This document shows positions 10,865-22,864 of a DNA stretch of 51,180 nt, piece by piece. The DNA comes from Saccoglossus kowalevskii (taxonomy: Eukaryota; Hemichordata; Enteropneusta; Harrimaniidae). The stretch lies in NCBI RefSeq assembly GCF_000003605.2, contig NW_003142304.1, positions 604,860 to 656,039 of the forward strand. Reading direction: 5' to 3'. Numbering within the stretch: position 1 is the first letter of the stretch; the number at the start of each line of letters is the position of its first letter. The translations under genes were made by a program, and so were the position numbers. A model generated the notes under the pieces. That model was not told the DNA's origin. It saw nothing but the letters and a program-made list of their open reading frames with translations, and made no database searches.

Positions 10865-11691
10865 GATGATGTATCCGTCAAACTGAATAATAATGATAGT
10901 GAAATATATTGCTTAAACATGCAATCATTGGCGACCATAACTGCAAATGTGGGTGCAGGATTAGCATAAATTAGCATATGATTAACGCAATTCTTTAAAA
11001 TTAAAATGTTTCTGTTTTTACAATATAACTTATTCATAGAACGGATCCATACTTGAGGATGAATTACAGAATTCGTTGTCTATTATCACATTTAAAACCA
11101 GTATTCACCATGTATATTTTTGAAAGCACGAATATAGAAAAAAATATTTGAACATGCTTGGTAATTAATTATCTTGACTAAAATCCTGTTGAAACCTCGG
11201 ATATAGAGAGACATATTCGATCATACTAGGTAGTAACAGTTATTTTAATAGGGTACATTGATTCATCTAAATGTTAACGTTTTTTTGTGTGCTTAAAAAG
11301 GAAATAATTTCCTCTTCATTAAATAATTAATAACGCTTATGTCATTGCTTTATTGAAAATTGTTTACACAAAAGCAGTAGCAACAAGAGGCGCATTTGTA
11401 GAGTTCCTGTTTCATCTTTATATGTTCGTATACGTGCCTTTTATTTCGATCTCCTTGCATTTAAGCACAAGCCACTCAATGACTGCCAAATGATGTACAC
11501 ATTCTACATGTTATATCCCCAAAAGAAAATCATTCTATTTATGCCTTTCGCATGTTATTCTAAATGCAATTGAAAACATATACCTCGCAGTATGCCTATA
11601 ATCTCAGTTATGATAAGACCTTTAAATTATTAAAATGAGTTAAATAAAATAAGTAAAATAAACCATACATTGTTACTGGTGGCTATAAAAT

Positions 11692-12879
11692 TCAATCTGC
11701 GCCATTTTCACTCGATAATACGGGACACGTAGTGCATGTCTTGTCATCTTTACCTATAAACCAATATCCTCTGGTCTTCGCACGTTTTACTTTTGCACTG
11801 ATTCCCTTATTGAAGTTATTAAGAATGACAATTGGAGTAGTTTTCCTCAGTATATAATTCTCAGAACTATACCATTCACCAGTGACAAAACGATGTGTTG
11901 ATAGCCATCCGACATTAACGTTCATGTCTTTAACAATGTGGCTAAACACGTTTTGCTCAGATCCAAGTTTTGTTGATATTTTTTCGTTGTCATTTACAGT
12001 TGATAAGTTATCGCGATGAATATTACGTAACATGCGCCATGCTGTCTTCGTTGCAGCAGTTGAGTTCAGAAAAAGAAAGCCACCATTAAGTATTCGGACA
12101 TTAAATGTATCGTCATTAACAATAGAAATGACGTCTTTACCATTGAACTTGTATATATCTAACAACGGGTTCCCAAACCATGTTGCATCAGCCTCACAAA
12201 GAAAAACTGAAATTCCATTTTGTAGCAGTAAGTCGATGATATGTGTGCGAAAGGACATAAATTTATAGTAAACAGCTTTTCCATAAGTCATACCTCTAGG
12301 TGTGTCATACTCAACCAATACAACGTTCAATTCTGGTCTCCAACCCTTTAACCCTTGATATGCTTCAGCATCTGTAACAATGAACATGACTTGAGATGCA
12401 AAAAGCAGACAGTCAATATTGCATATCCAGTTTTTGGTCAGTTGTAGATAGTCGTTATTCAGTAGCTGGATCGTGACAATACCATTCTGTTTTTTAATAT
12501 GTTCAGCAGTTTGAAGTAACAGTGTGACATTATAAGTATGTTCATTTTGATTTCTAGTTTCTACATACGTTAACTCTGTGTTTTCCAATACATCACTGTT
12601 ATCATAATATTGTTCTTCAGCCAATTGTGATGCTCTAGCTGTATCAACGATTTTCGATTCAGATGTGTTTGGAAGGATGGCGTCAGTCTTGCTCATTTTA
12701 TGTAGTACCTTATTGGTTCCAACTTCTATAAAGCGTATCTGCTCATGTGAAAAGTTATATCGATTTTTGACGTAAGTAACAAGTGTGGTTGCTATCATCA
12801 AGAAACAGGTTATCCGTAGATATGTGCGGATCTTTCCCATGCTGCTAACTTTGACCATTGTTTTGATTCGTGTAACCAC
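11692..12879 (-). CDS. type II membrane glycosyltransferase, nucleotide-diphospho-sugar transferase family (short form, GT2)
   Basis: An intronless gene of 395 aa. A signal-anchor lies at residues 19-36. The catalytic domain covers about 120-390 with NWICN at 150-154, MFIVTDAEAYQGL at 165-177 and LCEADATWFGNPL at 227-239. It ends with CTTC at 382-385 and stops just after, so it lacks the repeat tail of the long forms. Sequons lie at N71, N117 and N272. The 388-aa gene at 15545 begins at the residue matching M8 here (12858), and M14 (MGKIRTYL) is a third candidate start; the longest frame is given. It is predicted to transfer a sugar from a nucleotide donor in the Golgi lumen; substrate unknown. 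Confidence 0.85.
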   Translation of the reverse strand: MVTRIKTMVKVSSMGKIRTYLRITCFLMIATTLVTYVKNRYNFSHEQIRFIEVGTNKVLHKMSKTDAILPNTSESKIVDTARASQLAEEQYYDNSDVLENTELTYVETRNQNEHTYNVTLLLQTAEHIKKQNGIVTIQLLNNDYLQLTKNWICNIDCLLFASQVMFIVTDAEAYQGLKGWRPELNVVLVEYDTPRGMTYGKAVYYKFMSFRTHIIDLLLQNGISVFLCEADATWFGNPLLDIYKFNGKDVISIVNDDTFNVRILNGGFLFLNSTAATKTAWRMLRNIHRDNLSTVNDNEKISTKLGSEQNVFSHIVKDMNVNVGWLSTHRFVTGEWYSSENYILRKTTPIVILNNFNKGISAKVKRAKTRGYWFIGKDDKTCTTCPVLSSENGAD

Positions 12880-12923
12880 TCACCCAGTTCGTTTCTCCTT
12901 TCTAACGTGATTACATTACTGAA

Positions 12924-12935
12924 TCATATATAGGA
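12924..12935 (-). promoter_or_regulatory. possible TATA box of GT2
   Basis: Read on the minus strand the motif is CCTATATATGA, about 45 bases upstream of the first ATG at 12879. The same CCTCCTATATAT block occurs upstream of GT3 at 16876-16888, so it was kept through the duplication. The spacing to the ATG is short, which would favour starting at M8 or M14. Confidence 0.4.
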
Positions 12936-13060
12936 GGCTTATTTGTATGAATTGTCATATGAAACAATGAATAACCGCCCATAATTGAGTATCGTAATAT
13001 TATAGGCCAGCAGCATACACTAACTAGATGATCAGCTTAATGTCCCAACCCTTAACATAT

Positions 13061-14150
13061 CTTTATCTGCCAGCATACACCTATTTTCTCTACTCAACAC
13101 ATATGTTGTAACGGAGAGCTAATCAGTAGTGATGTCATTGTTCTAAACATGTTGTCTTTAAGCAGGTCTTGCAATCATTCTTACGTGTTTATGTGACAAC
13201 CTTTCTGCCAGCTTTTAAATATGCAAATATGTGACGAATGTGTGTGTGTTTCACGTGACTATAATGCATATACTTCACAGCAGTGCCATTTAGTGTGGAA
13301 TACGACTAGTTACAAATGTCACTGCATGATCAGACTTTGTCCAATGTTCTTTTTTGTTATTTGTTATTCTTTAATCCGAATTATCCTGAGCCTCTCGGAT
13401 TGCAATGGTTGCTGGGCATATCAATGTCCCTGGATTAGTCCCGTACTTGCCCCATAATGTCCAAGGAGAGGAGTGGAGTGTTACACTAACTGATGAATTA
13501 GTACATCCGACGTAACGGTGTGCTGTGGTACCTACCATTAGTCCCGGGCATAGAAGCATCGCTCCAATGAAATTGCTTGATATGTTGCTTGTAACATAAA
13601 GATAAATACACTTTTTTCATTGGGATATAGCTGGTCCCATCTGTGTCATATCTTATACACTGCGGCTTGACCATATCCCAATGGTTGATAAAAATTGTTT
13701 TAATCTTTACATTACAAGTGACTGTGATGATGTCACTGATATTCAGTGACAGTACGTAAACTTCATAAGATCATTGTAATATCATTTCAACACGTGCTGT
13801 ATCAAAAAAATACATAAGTCAACTTTTTCGTTTTCGTTTACAATCGAAACGTAGTTCCGACCATGGTTATGATGATATGTTAATATGTGATAAGATGTTA
13901 TTCAACCCACGTGTGATAATATGTTATTTAAATGAAACATGACGTCATGCGCACCAACCAGTTTTACGAACAAGTGAATCAGCGATATTACCTCATAGTA
14001 TTCAAGTTAAATGTTAACTCTCTGCTTGAATGAACATGGAGCCTTACTCAATCATAATTAAAATGTCCATTTTAATAGCTACAGAAAAGTAAAATTTAAT
14101 CTTCGAAAATGCACTTAAATGTAAATGTACATTATGTATTTTCTCAATTG
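13061..14150. other. upstream flank of GT2, no gene recognised
   Basis: This stretch lies within block A. The minus frame at 13371-13559 and the plus frame at 13221-13457 overlap each other and have no recognisable domain. Much of it aligns with 17490-18500. Confidence 0.45.
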
Positions 14151-14323
14151 TATACTGTAAAATACTTTATTTTAGTCTGAATTAATTTACGCTGAAAATG
14201 CTTTTTGGGTGTTTTGATGAGTTGAATGTCAAATACAGGAAAAAAAAGTATATTCGCTGGATTTTATTTTCACTGAATTATTGCTTTAGCGAAAATAGCG
14301 AAAATAAAGTACTTTACAGTATA
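14151..14323. mobile_element. Tc1/mariner-type MITE
   Basis: The left end TATACTGTAAAATACTTTAT and the right end, on the other strand TATACTGTAAAGTACTTTAT, are inverted repeats of 23 bp (TATTTT continues the match) with one mismatch. An outer TA on each side could be the TA target duplication. Length 173 bp, no coding capacity. It lies at the junction between duplication blocks A and B. Confidence 0.75.
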
Positions 14324-15544
14324 TGTTTAAGGGTATGTGAAAGGCGATTATGTAACCGTCAGACTGAGTAATAATGATGTGAAATATATTACTGAAAAAA
14401 ATCTTTCTTCCGATTACCGAGACGTCATGCTGAATTAGAATGAATGAGTCATTAACGTAATTCTCTAAAATTAATTTCTTTCCAACACTCAGAACTACTC
14501 ATGTGATATAAAAGTTAACCTACAATAGTACTGATTCCATTCTAAACCTGTAATCCTTATATATATATTATTTTGAAAGCACGAATCTAGTAGCAAATAC
14601 TCTATACATACTAGGCAGTCACTTCACATCATGTCACAAAACGTCTAAACTGGTGATTGTTAGAAAACACTGCAGTGTTTCCGACTGAGCTTTATGAGAT
14701 AGACTGTTCTGACTGTTTTAAAATCATTCTGATATAGAGGAACATATTATGTACATAGTAGCATACTGAGTAGTAACCTTTTTACATAAGTGCCACGCGA
14801 CATGCCAATTGACGGTCATTGCCTGTAAGCTTCACAAAGACAAACTCAGAGTAAAACATGCCCATTGATCAGCATTACGGTGAATTCAGTTATTTAATTA
14901 CATTCATTGATCTAAATGGGAAATATTTTATTTTGTGTGTTAAAAAAAGAAAACAGTTCCCTCTTATTCTTCCTCTAATTAAATAATTAATAACGCCTAT
15001 GTCATCAAGAACATAATAGTGCTTTATTGAGAATTGTTTACACAAATGCTGTGACAACAATAGAAGTAAAGTACTTGGAATTATTCTTAGTGCGACGTCA
15101 CGTAATGGGAAGTTGAGAGTTCGAATTTCATGTTTCATTTAATATATTCGTATATGTGCCTGTTATGTTGATCTCCCTGTATTTAAACACCAGTCTTTTA
15201 AAAATTGCCACAGTATGACTGGAACAACAAGTTATTCCAAGGATAAGCTGAGCAAATGTAGCCTAACTAACAGAAACTGCATATAAAATGCAAAAGAGTT
15301 GATTTAAACATTTCAATTTTATGACAACTAATTCACCACAGATTAAAATGATGCAATGATGTACGTATTCTACATATTATATCCCAAAATAAAGTCATTC
15401 CATTTAAGCCTTTCGCATTTTACTCTTCCTAAATGCAATTGAAAACTTATACCTCACAGAATGCTTATAATCTCGGTTTAGATAAAACCACTACATTATT
15501 TAAACGTTAAATAACCCAAACACTGTTACTGGCGGCAATAAAAT

Positions 15545-16711
15545 TCAATCTGCGCCACTTTCATTTGATGAGGCGGGACACGAAGTGCATGTCTCGTCAT
15601 CTTCATTAATAAACCAATATCCTCTGATTTTCGCACGTTCTACCTTTGCACTGATTCCTTTATTGAAGTTATTAAGAATGACAATTGGAGTAGTTTTCTT
15701 CAGTACATACTTCCCATTACTATACCATTCACCAGTGACAAAACGATGTGTTGATAGCCATCCAACATTAACGTCCATGTTTTTAATAATATGGCTAAAC
15801 AGATTTTGCTCAGATCCCAGTTTCGTTGATACTTCTTCTGTATCATTTACAGTTGATAACATATCGCGATGAACATTACGTAACATTCGCCATGCTGTTT
15901 TTGTTGCATCAGTTGAGTTCAGAAAAAGAAATCCACCATTAACTTTTCGTACAACAGGGGAATCTTTGTTAACAATAGAAATGACGTCTTTACCCTTGAA
16001 ACTGTAAATATGTGGCAACGGATTCCCAAACCATGTTGCATCAGCCTCACAAAGAAAAACCGAAATTCCATTTTGTAGCAGTAAGTCGATGATATGTGTG
16101 CGAAAGGACATAAATTTGTAGTAAACAGCTTTTCCATAAGTCATACCTCCAGGTGTGTCATACTCAACCAATACAACGTTCAATTCTGGTCTCCAACCCT
16201 TTAGGCCTTGATATGCTTCAGCATCTGTAACAATGAACATAACTCGAGGGGCAAAACGCAAGCAGTCAATATTGCATATCCAGTTTTTGGTCAGTGGTAG
16301 ATAATCTATATTTAGTAGCTGGATCGTTACAATCCCATATTGTTTTTTAATATGTTCAGCAGTTTGAAGTAACAGTGTGACATTATAAGTATGTTCATTT
16401 TGATTTCCAGTTTCTACATACGTTACCTCTGTGTTATCCAATACATCAATTTCATCATGATCTTGTACCTCAGACATTTTAGATGCATCAGCTGTATTAA
16501 CGATATTCGAATCCGATGTGTTTGGTAGAATGGTGTCCACCCTGCTCATCTTATGTGGTAATTTATTTGTCCCAACTTCTATAAAGCGTAACTGCTGCTG
16601 CGAAGTGTTGTAGCGATGTTTGACGTGAGTTACCAGTGTGGTTGCTATCATCAAGAAACAGGTTATCCTTAGATATGTATGGATCTTTCCCATGCTGCTA
16701 ACTTTGAACAT
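15545..16711 (-). CDS. type II membrane glycosyltransferase, nucleotide-diphospho-sugar transferase family (short form, GT3)
   Basis: An intronless gene of 388 aa, colinear with GT2 without gaps once seven N-terminal residues are removed, so it is the product of the block A/B tandem duplication. A signal-anchor lies at about residues 12-29. The catalytic domain spans about 113-383 with NWICN at 143-147, VTDAEAYQGL near 161-170 and LCEADATWFGNPL at 220-232, and it ends in CTSC at 375-378. The frame is intact and most differences from GT2 fall in the stem (residues 30-110), as expected for a gene under purifying selection on its catalytic part. Sugar donor and acceptor unknown. Confidence 0.85.
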   Translation of the reverse strand: MFKVSSMGKIHTYLRITCFLMIATTLVTHVKHRYNTSQQQLRFIEVGTNKLPHKMSRVDTILPNTSDSNIVNTADASKMSEVQDHDEIDVLDNTEVTYVETGNQNEHTYNVTLLLQTAEHIKKQYGIVTIQLLNIDYLPLTKNWICNIDCLRFAPRVMFIVTDAEAYQGLKGWRPELNVVLVEYDTPGGMTYGKAVYYKFMSFRTHIIDLLLQNGISVFLCEADATWFGNPLPHIYSFKGKDVISIVNKDSPVVRKVNGGFLFLNSTDATKTAWRMLRNVHRDMLSTVNDTEEVSTKLGSEQNLFSHIIKNMDVNVGWLSTHRFVTGEWYSNGKYVLKKTTPIVILNNFNKGISAKVERAKIRGYWFINEDDETCTSCPASSNESGAD

Positions 16712-16875
16712 TGCCTCGTGTAGTGTTACAAACCATTCACTGAGTTCTGTTTGTTCTGTTCGAATGTGATTGCATCTGTTCCATTACAGAGACATATGCT
16801 ACATGTGAAGTTCATGACATTACAACACAGGCAATCATGCTAATGTGAATAGGAATTTAGATTTCCTTTTACTGA

Positions 16876-16888
16876 CTTATATATAGGA
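16876..16888 (-). promoter_or_regulatory. possible TATA box of GT3
   Basis: The minus-strand reading is TCCTATATATAAG, about 165 bases upstream of the ATG at 16711. It matches the block at 12924-12935 upstream of GT2, although the distance to the ATG differs by about 120 bases. Confidence 0.4.
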
Positions 16889-19273
16889 GGTTTAATTGCT
16901 TGAATTGTTGCATAAAACATTACACACAAATAACTTATATAACCCAGAGTTCAATGTATGACTACTATATTTTATGCTATTGTAAGATTATAGTCCATCA
17001 CCATACACTACCTAGTTGATCAACCATTAACAAATTCGTATTTTCCATCACAAACTTACTTTTTTATTTCACAAATATCAGTGGTGATGTGAACATGCGC
17101 TCAGACAAATTCACGTAAGAGATGTTGCTCTTATACACATGTGAAAGAAAACTATTATCGTGATCTACATTGTCATTACAATACTCCGTGTTAAAGAAGA
17201 TATTGCAATCGTTCTAAAAAATTACTATATTACCTAGAATATTATGATATAATCGTTAAATTCTATATTTATAATAAAACTGGACGTCGGGATATTTCTT
17301 TTGACAGCAGTGTGTGTGTATTGTAATTGTTTTTTCTTTGGTTTTATTTACCAAATTGAAAAATGATATTTAATTTGGTCTTTCAAATGCCATGATTGTG
17401 TAGAAATGGACCACACTGAATGGCCTTTAAGGGACAACTGTGTAAAATGTCTATGATGTACGGGATATCATTAAATCTAGCTTCATTAAACTTTCCTGCC
17501 AGCTTTTCACTGCAAATATGTGATTATTATGTAGATTTTTCGCATGAACCAATGCATCATTCACAGTAGTTTCACATTTAGAGAGAAAAAATCACGAGCT
17601 GATATTTCACACTAAATGTGGCGATATACACTCTAAGCATCATTTGTTTATGTGTGCTTGAACTGTGAACGGAAGAAATGATTTTTTTACCGCTGCGATA
17701 TGAAAATTTCACACTGGATAACAGCAAAATATTTGCATGGTACAATTGTAATAAATATTAATGAAGACTGAAAGTTTATTTAGAGCACATGCATCTCAGA
17801 AGAGTAATTGAGTAATTTGTCTGCCGAATATAAAAAAAACATCCTCGGCTATAACTGCAAATGGACGTACTCGTGTGACGTCACAGGTTTTACTATTGGT
17901 TCGTAATAATAATCCCTGTATTATGAATGAGTGTGATATTGCAGATGAGTGGCTGGTGGGGCGGGTGTTAGGCTGGTCTACAGCAGTGCCATGTTGGTGA
18001 AAATGCTTTCTGATGTCATAGTCGCTTGTAACATAATGATAAATACACCTTTTATCAAACTTACCCCCCCCCGTGTAACATTTTTGTACACAGGGGAAAA
18101 ACAATATCGCTATGTTAAAGGCGACCATGCAGTCAGTGAGTCAGTGGTCGGGAGTCAGTGTACCACTGCAGTCGGAAATGGTTGATACATTTTAATAACT
18201 TTTTTCTTTGTATCTTTATTGAACTATCGACTGAAGACCGATTTCATCTTACCCTATGTAACTGACCATTGTGATAGCAGAATATTATAATATTAACACA
18301 AGATAATACTATTTCAACACATGCTTTTAATAGGAATGTAAAGCCACATTTTCAATTGGTTTGTATTTTGTTCACAACCCAAACGTAGTTATGATAGTTC
18401 TGACGTCAGAAGTGTACTATGAAATCAATTGCACCAACAATCTTTACGAACATGTGATATTGGGTAAGTGTCCAAGTTAAATGTTAACTTTTTACTTGAA
18501 TGACACGTTTAGAACTGAATTTTAAAGCGACTGAAATGAGTTTAAAAGCAATGTCCAGCATAAAGAAACATGAAGAAACAAAAAAATCACTCACTACTGA
18601 ACCTTCGATCAGTTCACAACACCCCAAAATGCTCACCTACCAACTTTCTACCAAAGAACTCAAAATGTTGTACTGGAATATTTGTATGTTTATAGATGTG
18701 TAAGTAACATAAAACATAGTCTTTAACTATATCATATTTATATAAGCGTGTTCGTTTATTTCATATGTCCCTGTGTAGTACGTTCAGTGCTACACCAGAG
18801 ATCACACTAAGAATATATGATGCTGCCTTTAATATTGCATATTACACCAATAAAGTGAGTATGAGAGTTGTGTTGTATTCGACAGCAAATAGATGTATGT
18901 AGAATATAGAAAAAAAAACAATTTATTTCAAACCAAAACAATTTATTTCGAACCATCTCAATCTTCTAATATGATTTGCAGTATCTTTCCCCTGCAATTT
19001 TCACCATGTGAACAACAATATACTTACTATTCAGAAATTCTCTACACGACTATACATTCCCTACTATATTAACAAGTACAATGTTTCAAATTAGAAACAC
19101 TATTAATGTATTGAGGTAAATTATTTTGTATTCCAAATAAAATATCTCTAAATTACAACTAATTATTTCAAGATCCTTGTGCAGAGCCATGAACTTGTGT
19201 TTTGACCCTAAATAATGTTCCATTCGCTCCTGTCATTGTCTCTACTGACCTATGTATCCATTCCCTGTGCTTT
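16889..19273. other. upstream flank of GT3 and 3' flank of GT4
   Basis: No gene recognised. 17490-18500 aligns with the flank of GT2. At 18920-18955 a 20-bp unit with core AACAATTTATTTC is tandemly doubled. 18985-19150 aligns with the 3' flank of GT1. A poly-C run lies near 18065-18072. The open frames at 17796-18128 (minus) and 18500-18703 (plus) have no family resemblance. Confidence 0.5.
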
Positions 19274-21034
19274 CTATGCAATTCGTTCAGAAGGATTGGT
19301 GTTTCCAAAATGTAGACTTGCATGCCCACTTCTTGTTCTGAATGGACCATGTGAAAGAAGTTCTTGCGGAAATTGGTTAGGGATATTGAGGTTTTCCCAA
19401 TTTTGCCGCATGTTCTCTATAACTCGTGGCAATGAAGGCCTGACCCCATCTTCAATTCTTTCTTTAAAATGGGAATACAAGTTTTCACTATTTGGACCAT
19501 GCAAAATAAGTTTTCCAGGAATGTTGTGGTTTTCCCAATTGTGTAGCGTGACGTGCTGTATCCCTCCTAGCTGCGCGGGAATGTCTTCTGTTTTTTCTGT
19601 AATCCGAGCAGTGTTTTCCAAATTGGGTTGTGTTTCTTTCAAACTTGAACCATGTAAAAACAGTTTTGGGGCAGATCCTTGAATATTGCGGTTTTCCACT
19701 TGTTGACCCAATAGCTTTGAGGGATTTATTTCATCGCCTCCTCCTGTTTCTTGATGTATCAAATCTCTTGGCATTTTGTATTGTTCCTGTTGATCACCTT
19801 TCGTGCCAAGTTCATCGTTTTCATTTGTGTTATGAGCCGTATTGATAGGCACACCCCTATGATTTACTAACCTGGGACAGATTGTACATGTAATACCCTC
19901 TTTATCCAAAAACCAATAACCTCTTACTTTTGCACGCTGTTCTTTTGCACTAATTCCTCTATTGAGATTATTGAGAATAACGATTGGGGCAGCCTTTTCT
20001 CTTAATTCATATTTGTTTGGAATATACCACTCACCAGTGATAAAATTGTCATGTGAAAGCCATTCAATATCAATATTTACTTCTTTGATAATATATCCAA
20101 AAACGTTTTGCTCCGATCGAAATGCTGATGTCACTTCTTCTGAATCATCAAACGTCGACACAATGTTGTGGTATGTATCGCACAGCTTATTCCATGCCGT
20201 CTTTGTTGCATCAGTGGCGTTTAGAAAAAGAAACCCAGCATTGATCTTATTACCAGTGACATAATTGTTCGGAATCGATATGACATCTTTATTTTTAATT
20301 TTGTAAAATTGTAGTAGAGGATTCCCAAACCATGTTGCATCTGCCTCACAGAGAAAAACTGAAATCCCATTTTGTAGGAGCAAGTTGATAATATGCACTC
20401 GAAAGGACATGAATTTGAAGTAAATGCCTTTGCCATAAGTCATACTTTCTGGCGTGTCAAATTCAACCAATACAACATTTAATGCTGGTCTCCAAGATTT
20501 CAGCCCCCGGTATGCCTCTGCATCTGTTGTTATGAACAAAACACGAGGTACGATGAGTAGGCACTTAATATTACATATCCAGTTTCGAGTAAGCTGTAAG
20601 AAATCTCTATTGAGCATTTGGACTGTGACAAATCCATATCGTTCTTGAACCTGGCGAGCAGCTTCCAGGAAATCAATAATGTTTGGTGCATGTGGTTTAT
20701 TTTCCTCTATTGCGTATTCATTGCTGCCTTTGATCTGTCCATCAGGTGTTCCTTTCATCTGTTCATCAGGCGCACGTTCAATCAATTCCTCTACACCAGT
20801 GTTTTCATAACTGCCCAACGTATCTTGTACCCCAAAAAGCCAGGAATCCACATGACCCATTTGTCTTAGCCTTTCATCTGTTTCATCCTCTATCATTTGA
20901 AAAGGCACTTTGTGTAAATGTTTTGAATGCATATAAACTGTCATGCCAAATATAAAAACTAAAATCAATCGTGAGTATGTGCGAAACTTCCTCATGTTAA
21001 AAATGATGTTTGCTCTTGAGCGGCCACCAAACAT
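19274..21034 (-). CDS. type II membrane glycosyltransferase, nucleotide-diphospho-sugar transferase family (long form, GT4)
   Basis: An intronless gene of 586 aa. The first ATG is at 21034, but M14 at 20995 (MRKFRTYSR) aligns with the start of GT1 and may be the real one. A signal-anchor lies at about residues 22-36. The catalytic domain covers about 120-390: NWICN 151-155, LFITTDAEAYRGL 166-178, LCEADATWFGNPL 228-240 and CTIC 383-386. A tail follows (about 395-586) with repeats built on WEN-x-NIP, LILHGP/LSHGP and IED/TED blocks. Compared with GT1 the catalytic domain is very similar, but the tail has different repeat numbers and ends without the RPxWENIxVPERF repeats. Substrate unknown. Confidence 0.85.
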   Translation of the reverse strand: MFGGRSRANIIFNMRKFRTYSRLILVFIFGMTVYMHSKHLHKVPFQMIEDETDERLRQMGHVDSWLFGVQDTLGSYENTGVEELIERAPDEQMKGTPDGQIKGSNEYAIEENKPHAPNIIDFLEAARQVQERYGFVTVQMLNRDFLQLTRNWICNIKCLLIVPRVLFITTDAEAYRGLKSWRPALNVVLVEFDTPESMTYGKGIYFKFMSFRVHIINLLLQNGISVFLCEADATWFGNPLLQFYKIKNKDVISIPNNYVTGNKINAGFLFLNATDATKTAWNKLCDTYHNIVSTFDDSEEVTSAFRSEQNVFGYIIKEVNIDIEWLSHDNFITGEWYIPNKYELREKAAPIVILNNLNRGISAKEQRAKVRGYWFLDKEGITCTICPRLVNHRGVPINTAHNTNENDELGTKGDQQEQYKMPRDLIHQETGGGDEINPSKLLGQQVENRNIQGSAPKLFLHGSSLKETQPNLENTARITEKTEDIPAQLGGIQHVTLHNWENHNIPGKLILHGPNSENLYSHFKERIEDGVRPSLPRVIENMRQNWENLNIPNQFPQELLSHGPFRTRSGHASLHFGNTNPSERIA

Positions 21035-22864
21035 GTGTGCAGCTGCTTGGACACGTGTCCCAAAAATTCAGCTTATAGGAAAAAAAATACTAACATTATA
21101 CTTGTTTATCTATCGGCTATGTTTGCTCATTAGACATTACTGTAACATCACAATCAATTGTAAATGCTATTAAGTGCTATTATGATACCATCTGTTCATG
21201 ATGAAGGCATTCACGCTTTTGTCGTGATGCTGATTGAGATCAAATGCCATTGCCCTGTAACAATCTCTTGTGGTTTCAATGTATCTGTGAGTGTGTAAAC
21301 TGATTGATAGCAAAATAGCTAATGATTCACGAACAGAGTTACATCGCTCATTAAAGAACTTCATTCAATATGCAAAAACAATATAAACGTGTTCATCATT
21401 GTCACTCTTATGACAAATTCCACGGTGCCCTGTCCGTGCACACATTGTGGTATGTTTTACGTGTAATGTATTGTATTGCATTCAATTTGTGTTTTTGGCG
21501 CCACATGTTAACGATGGCATATTTTGTGTGGGGGAAACAATAAAATTCCATGTTCTAAAGTGCGCAGCAACATTTTTCTTGCCGAGTACTGGTAATATCA
21601 AAGAGAAATTAGCGCAACATGGTGATACTTATAGTGCACCCATATTTCTAGTAAACTTTACAATCTGTTCACTTGAGTGCATATAAGGATAACATTGATG
21701 GTTGTGAAATGAGGATTTCTTAATGTAAATAGTACATTGATTCTAGACAGACTTTCCTTCATTTGATTTATGTAATATATGGAAAGTCCAGCACATAGAA
21801 CCTCAAATTTATCTCGATTTTATGTGTTGGAGAAGATGGAAACATGACCATACTATTGACTCTTGACTATATACTATTTAGGCATTAGACCTCTTCAGAA
21901 TTGCATATTTTTAACAAGACCTGTAGCAAATTGAAAATCATGTACATTTGATCTTATATTGAGAAAACGTTCTGGAGAAAAAGATTTTATCAAAACATTT
22001 GTAAAATAATAATAATTGCTGTATGTAAATATATAAGATTTATTTAGAACAAATCCATCTTTCTGTCTTTCATAGAGTTATGCCTGCAATCATTTGGAAA
22101 TAAAGATGCAGACAGTGAGACAAGCACATTTGCAAGCTCAGAACAAAAGTTGCCAGGCTTGGCTTTTACCGTGTTCACACGTGAGCCACAGAGCCGGCTT
22201 GACTAATTTTGTAACAATGTTACCAGTGGTTTTAATTGGTCTTGTGTTATTAGAACTAGACTAAGTCGGCTTTGTTATAATCGGTCGCCATGTGTTTCTT
22301 TAAAATACTTGTAATGCAATGGCACTCCAGAGCCAGGCTGACATTGACGGCGTGCGTTTAAGGCGGCGTTATTGTTCACACGTGCTGAAGCCGATTCTAT
22401 AAGAACGGATTTGTGTGTGAATACGAACAAGTGCGCAGAATGATTGCAAAAAGGTAGTTGGATGTGCGCCACAAATGTGTGTGACAAGACCTAAATTTCT
22501 TTAAGAGATATTTATGATTTTTATTTTGTTGACCATTTTACAATATTTTTCGAATGCACAAATCTAACCTTGTAACCACATCTATCTTGTTCAGAAGAAT
22601 ATTAACATTGTAATTATTAACTTCACATTAAAAATTGATGCTGTAAAAAATAAGAAATAAGTTCGTATACCACATTACCATGGTGCATGGTAATGTTCAA
22701 TTGTGACGTTTACCACGAAATGGTTTAGCATGGTAATTGCCACAATAATAAAGTGACACTGATGCCGTACAGATCATATTATTATCATATTATTATTAAA
22801 TTTAACAAATGTCAAACGTTGAGGCATTCTCTACAAAACTATTGGTTTATTAGCCTCAGTGAAA
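21035..22864. other. 5' flank of GT4 and spacer
   Basis: 21060-21350 is homologous to the 5' flank of GT1. Beyond it, no gene is recognised. Near 21790-21835 a loose inverted repeat pairs CAGCACATA with TATGTGTTGG. A tight hairpin is listed separately. Confidence 0.45.
22672..22696. repeat. short perfect hairpin
   Basis: Arms ACATTACCATG and CATGGTAATGT are separated by GTG. GGTAA/TTACC motifs recur at 22730-22745. No gene context. Confidence 0.5.

Larger units (their letters stand above)
10865..14060. repeat. segmental duplication block A (contains GT2)
   Basis: This block aligns along its length with 14345-18505. Shared pieces outside the genes include CCGTCA-ACTGA-TAATAATGAT (10876 and 14357), AAAGCACGAAT (11126 and 14577), AAATAATTAATAACGC (11322 and 14981), TTTCTGCCAGCTTTT-like (13200 and 17492) and AAGTTAAATGTTAACT (14004 and 18474). 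The two copies are adjacent and in the same orientation, so this is a tandem duplication with some insertions. Confidence 0.75.
14345..18505. repeat. segmental duplication block B (contains GT3)
   Basis: This is the second tandem copy of block A (see 10865-14060). It is longer because of extra sequence in both flanks. Its first part (14345-14900) also matches a third, gene-less copy at 22865-23400, for example AGAAAACACTGCA (14662 and 23208) and CTGACTGTTT. Confidence 0.75.

Noticed and set aside
17796..18128. Minus-strand frame of 110 codons upstream of GT3
   Set aside because: The related block upstream of GT2 does not keep the frame, and no domain is seen.
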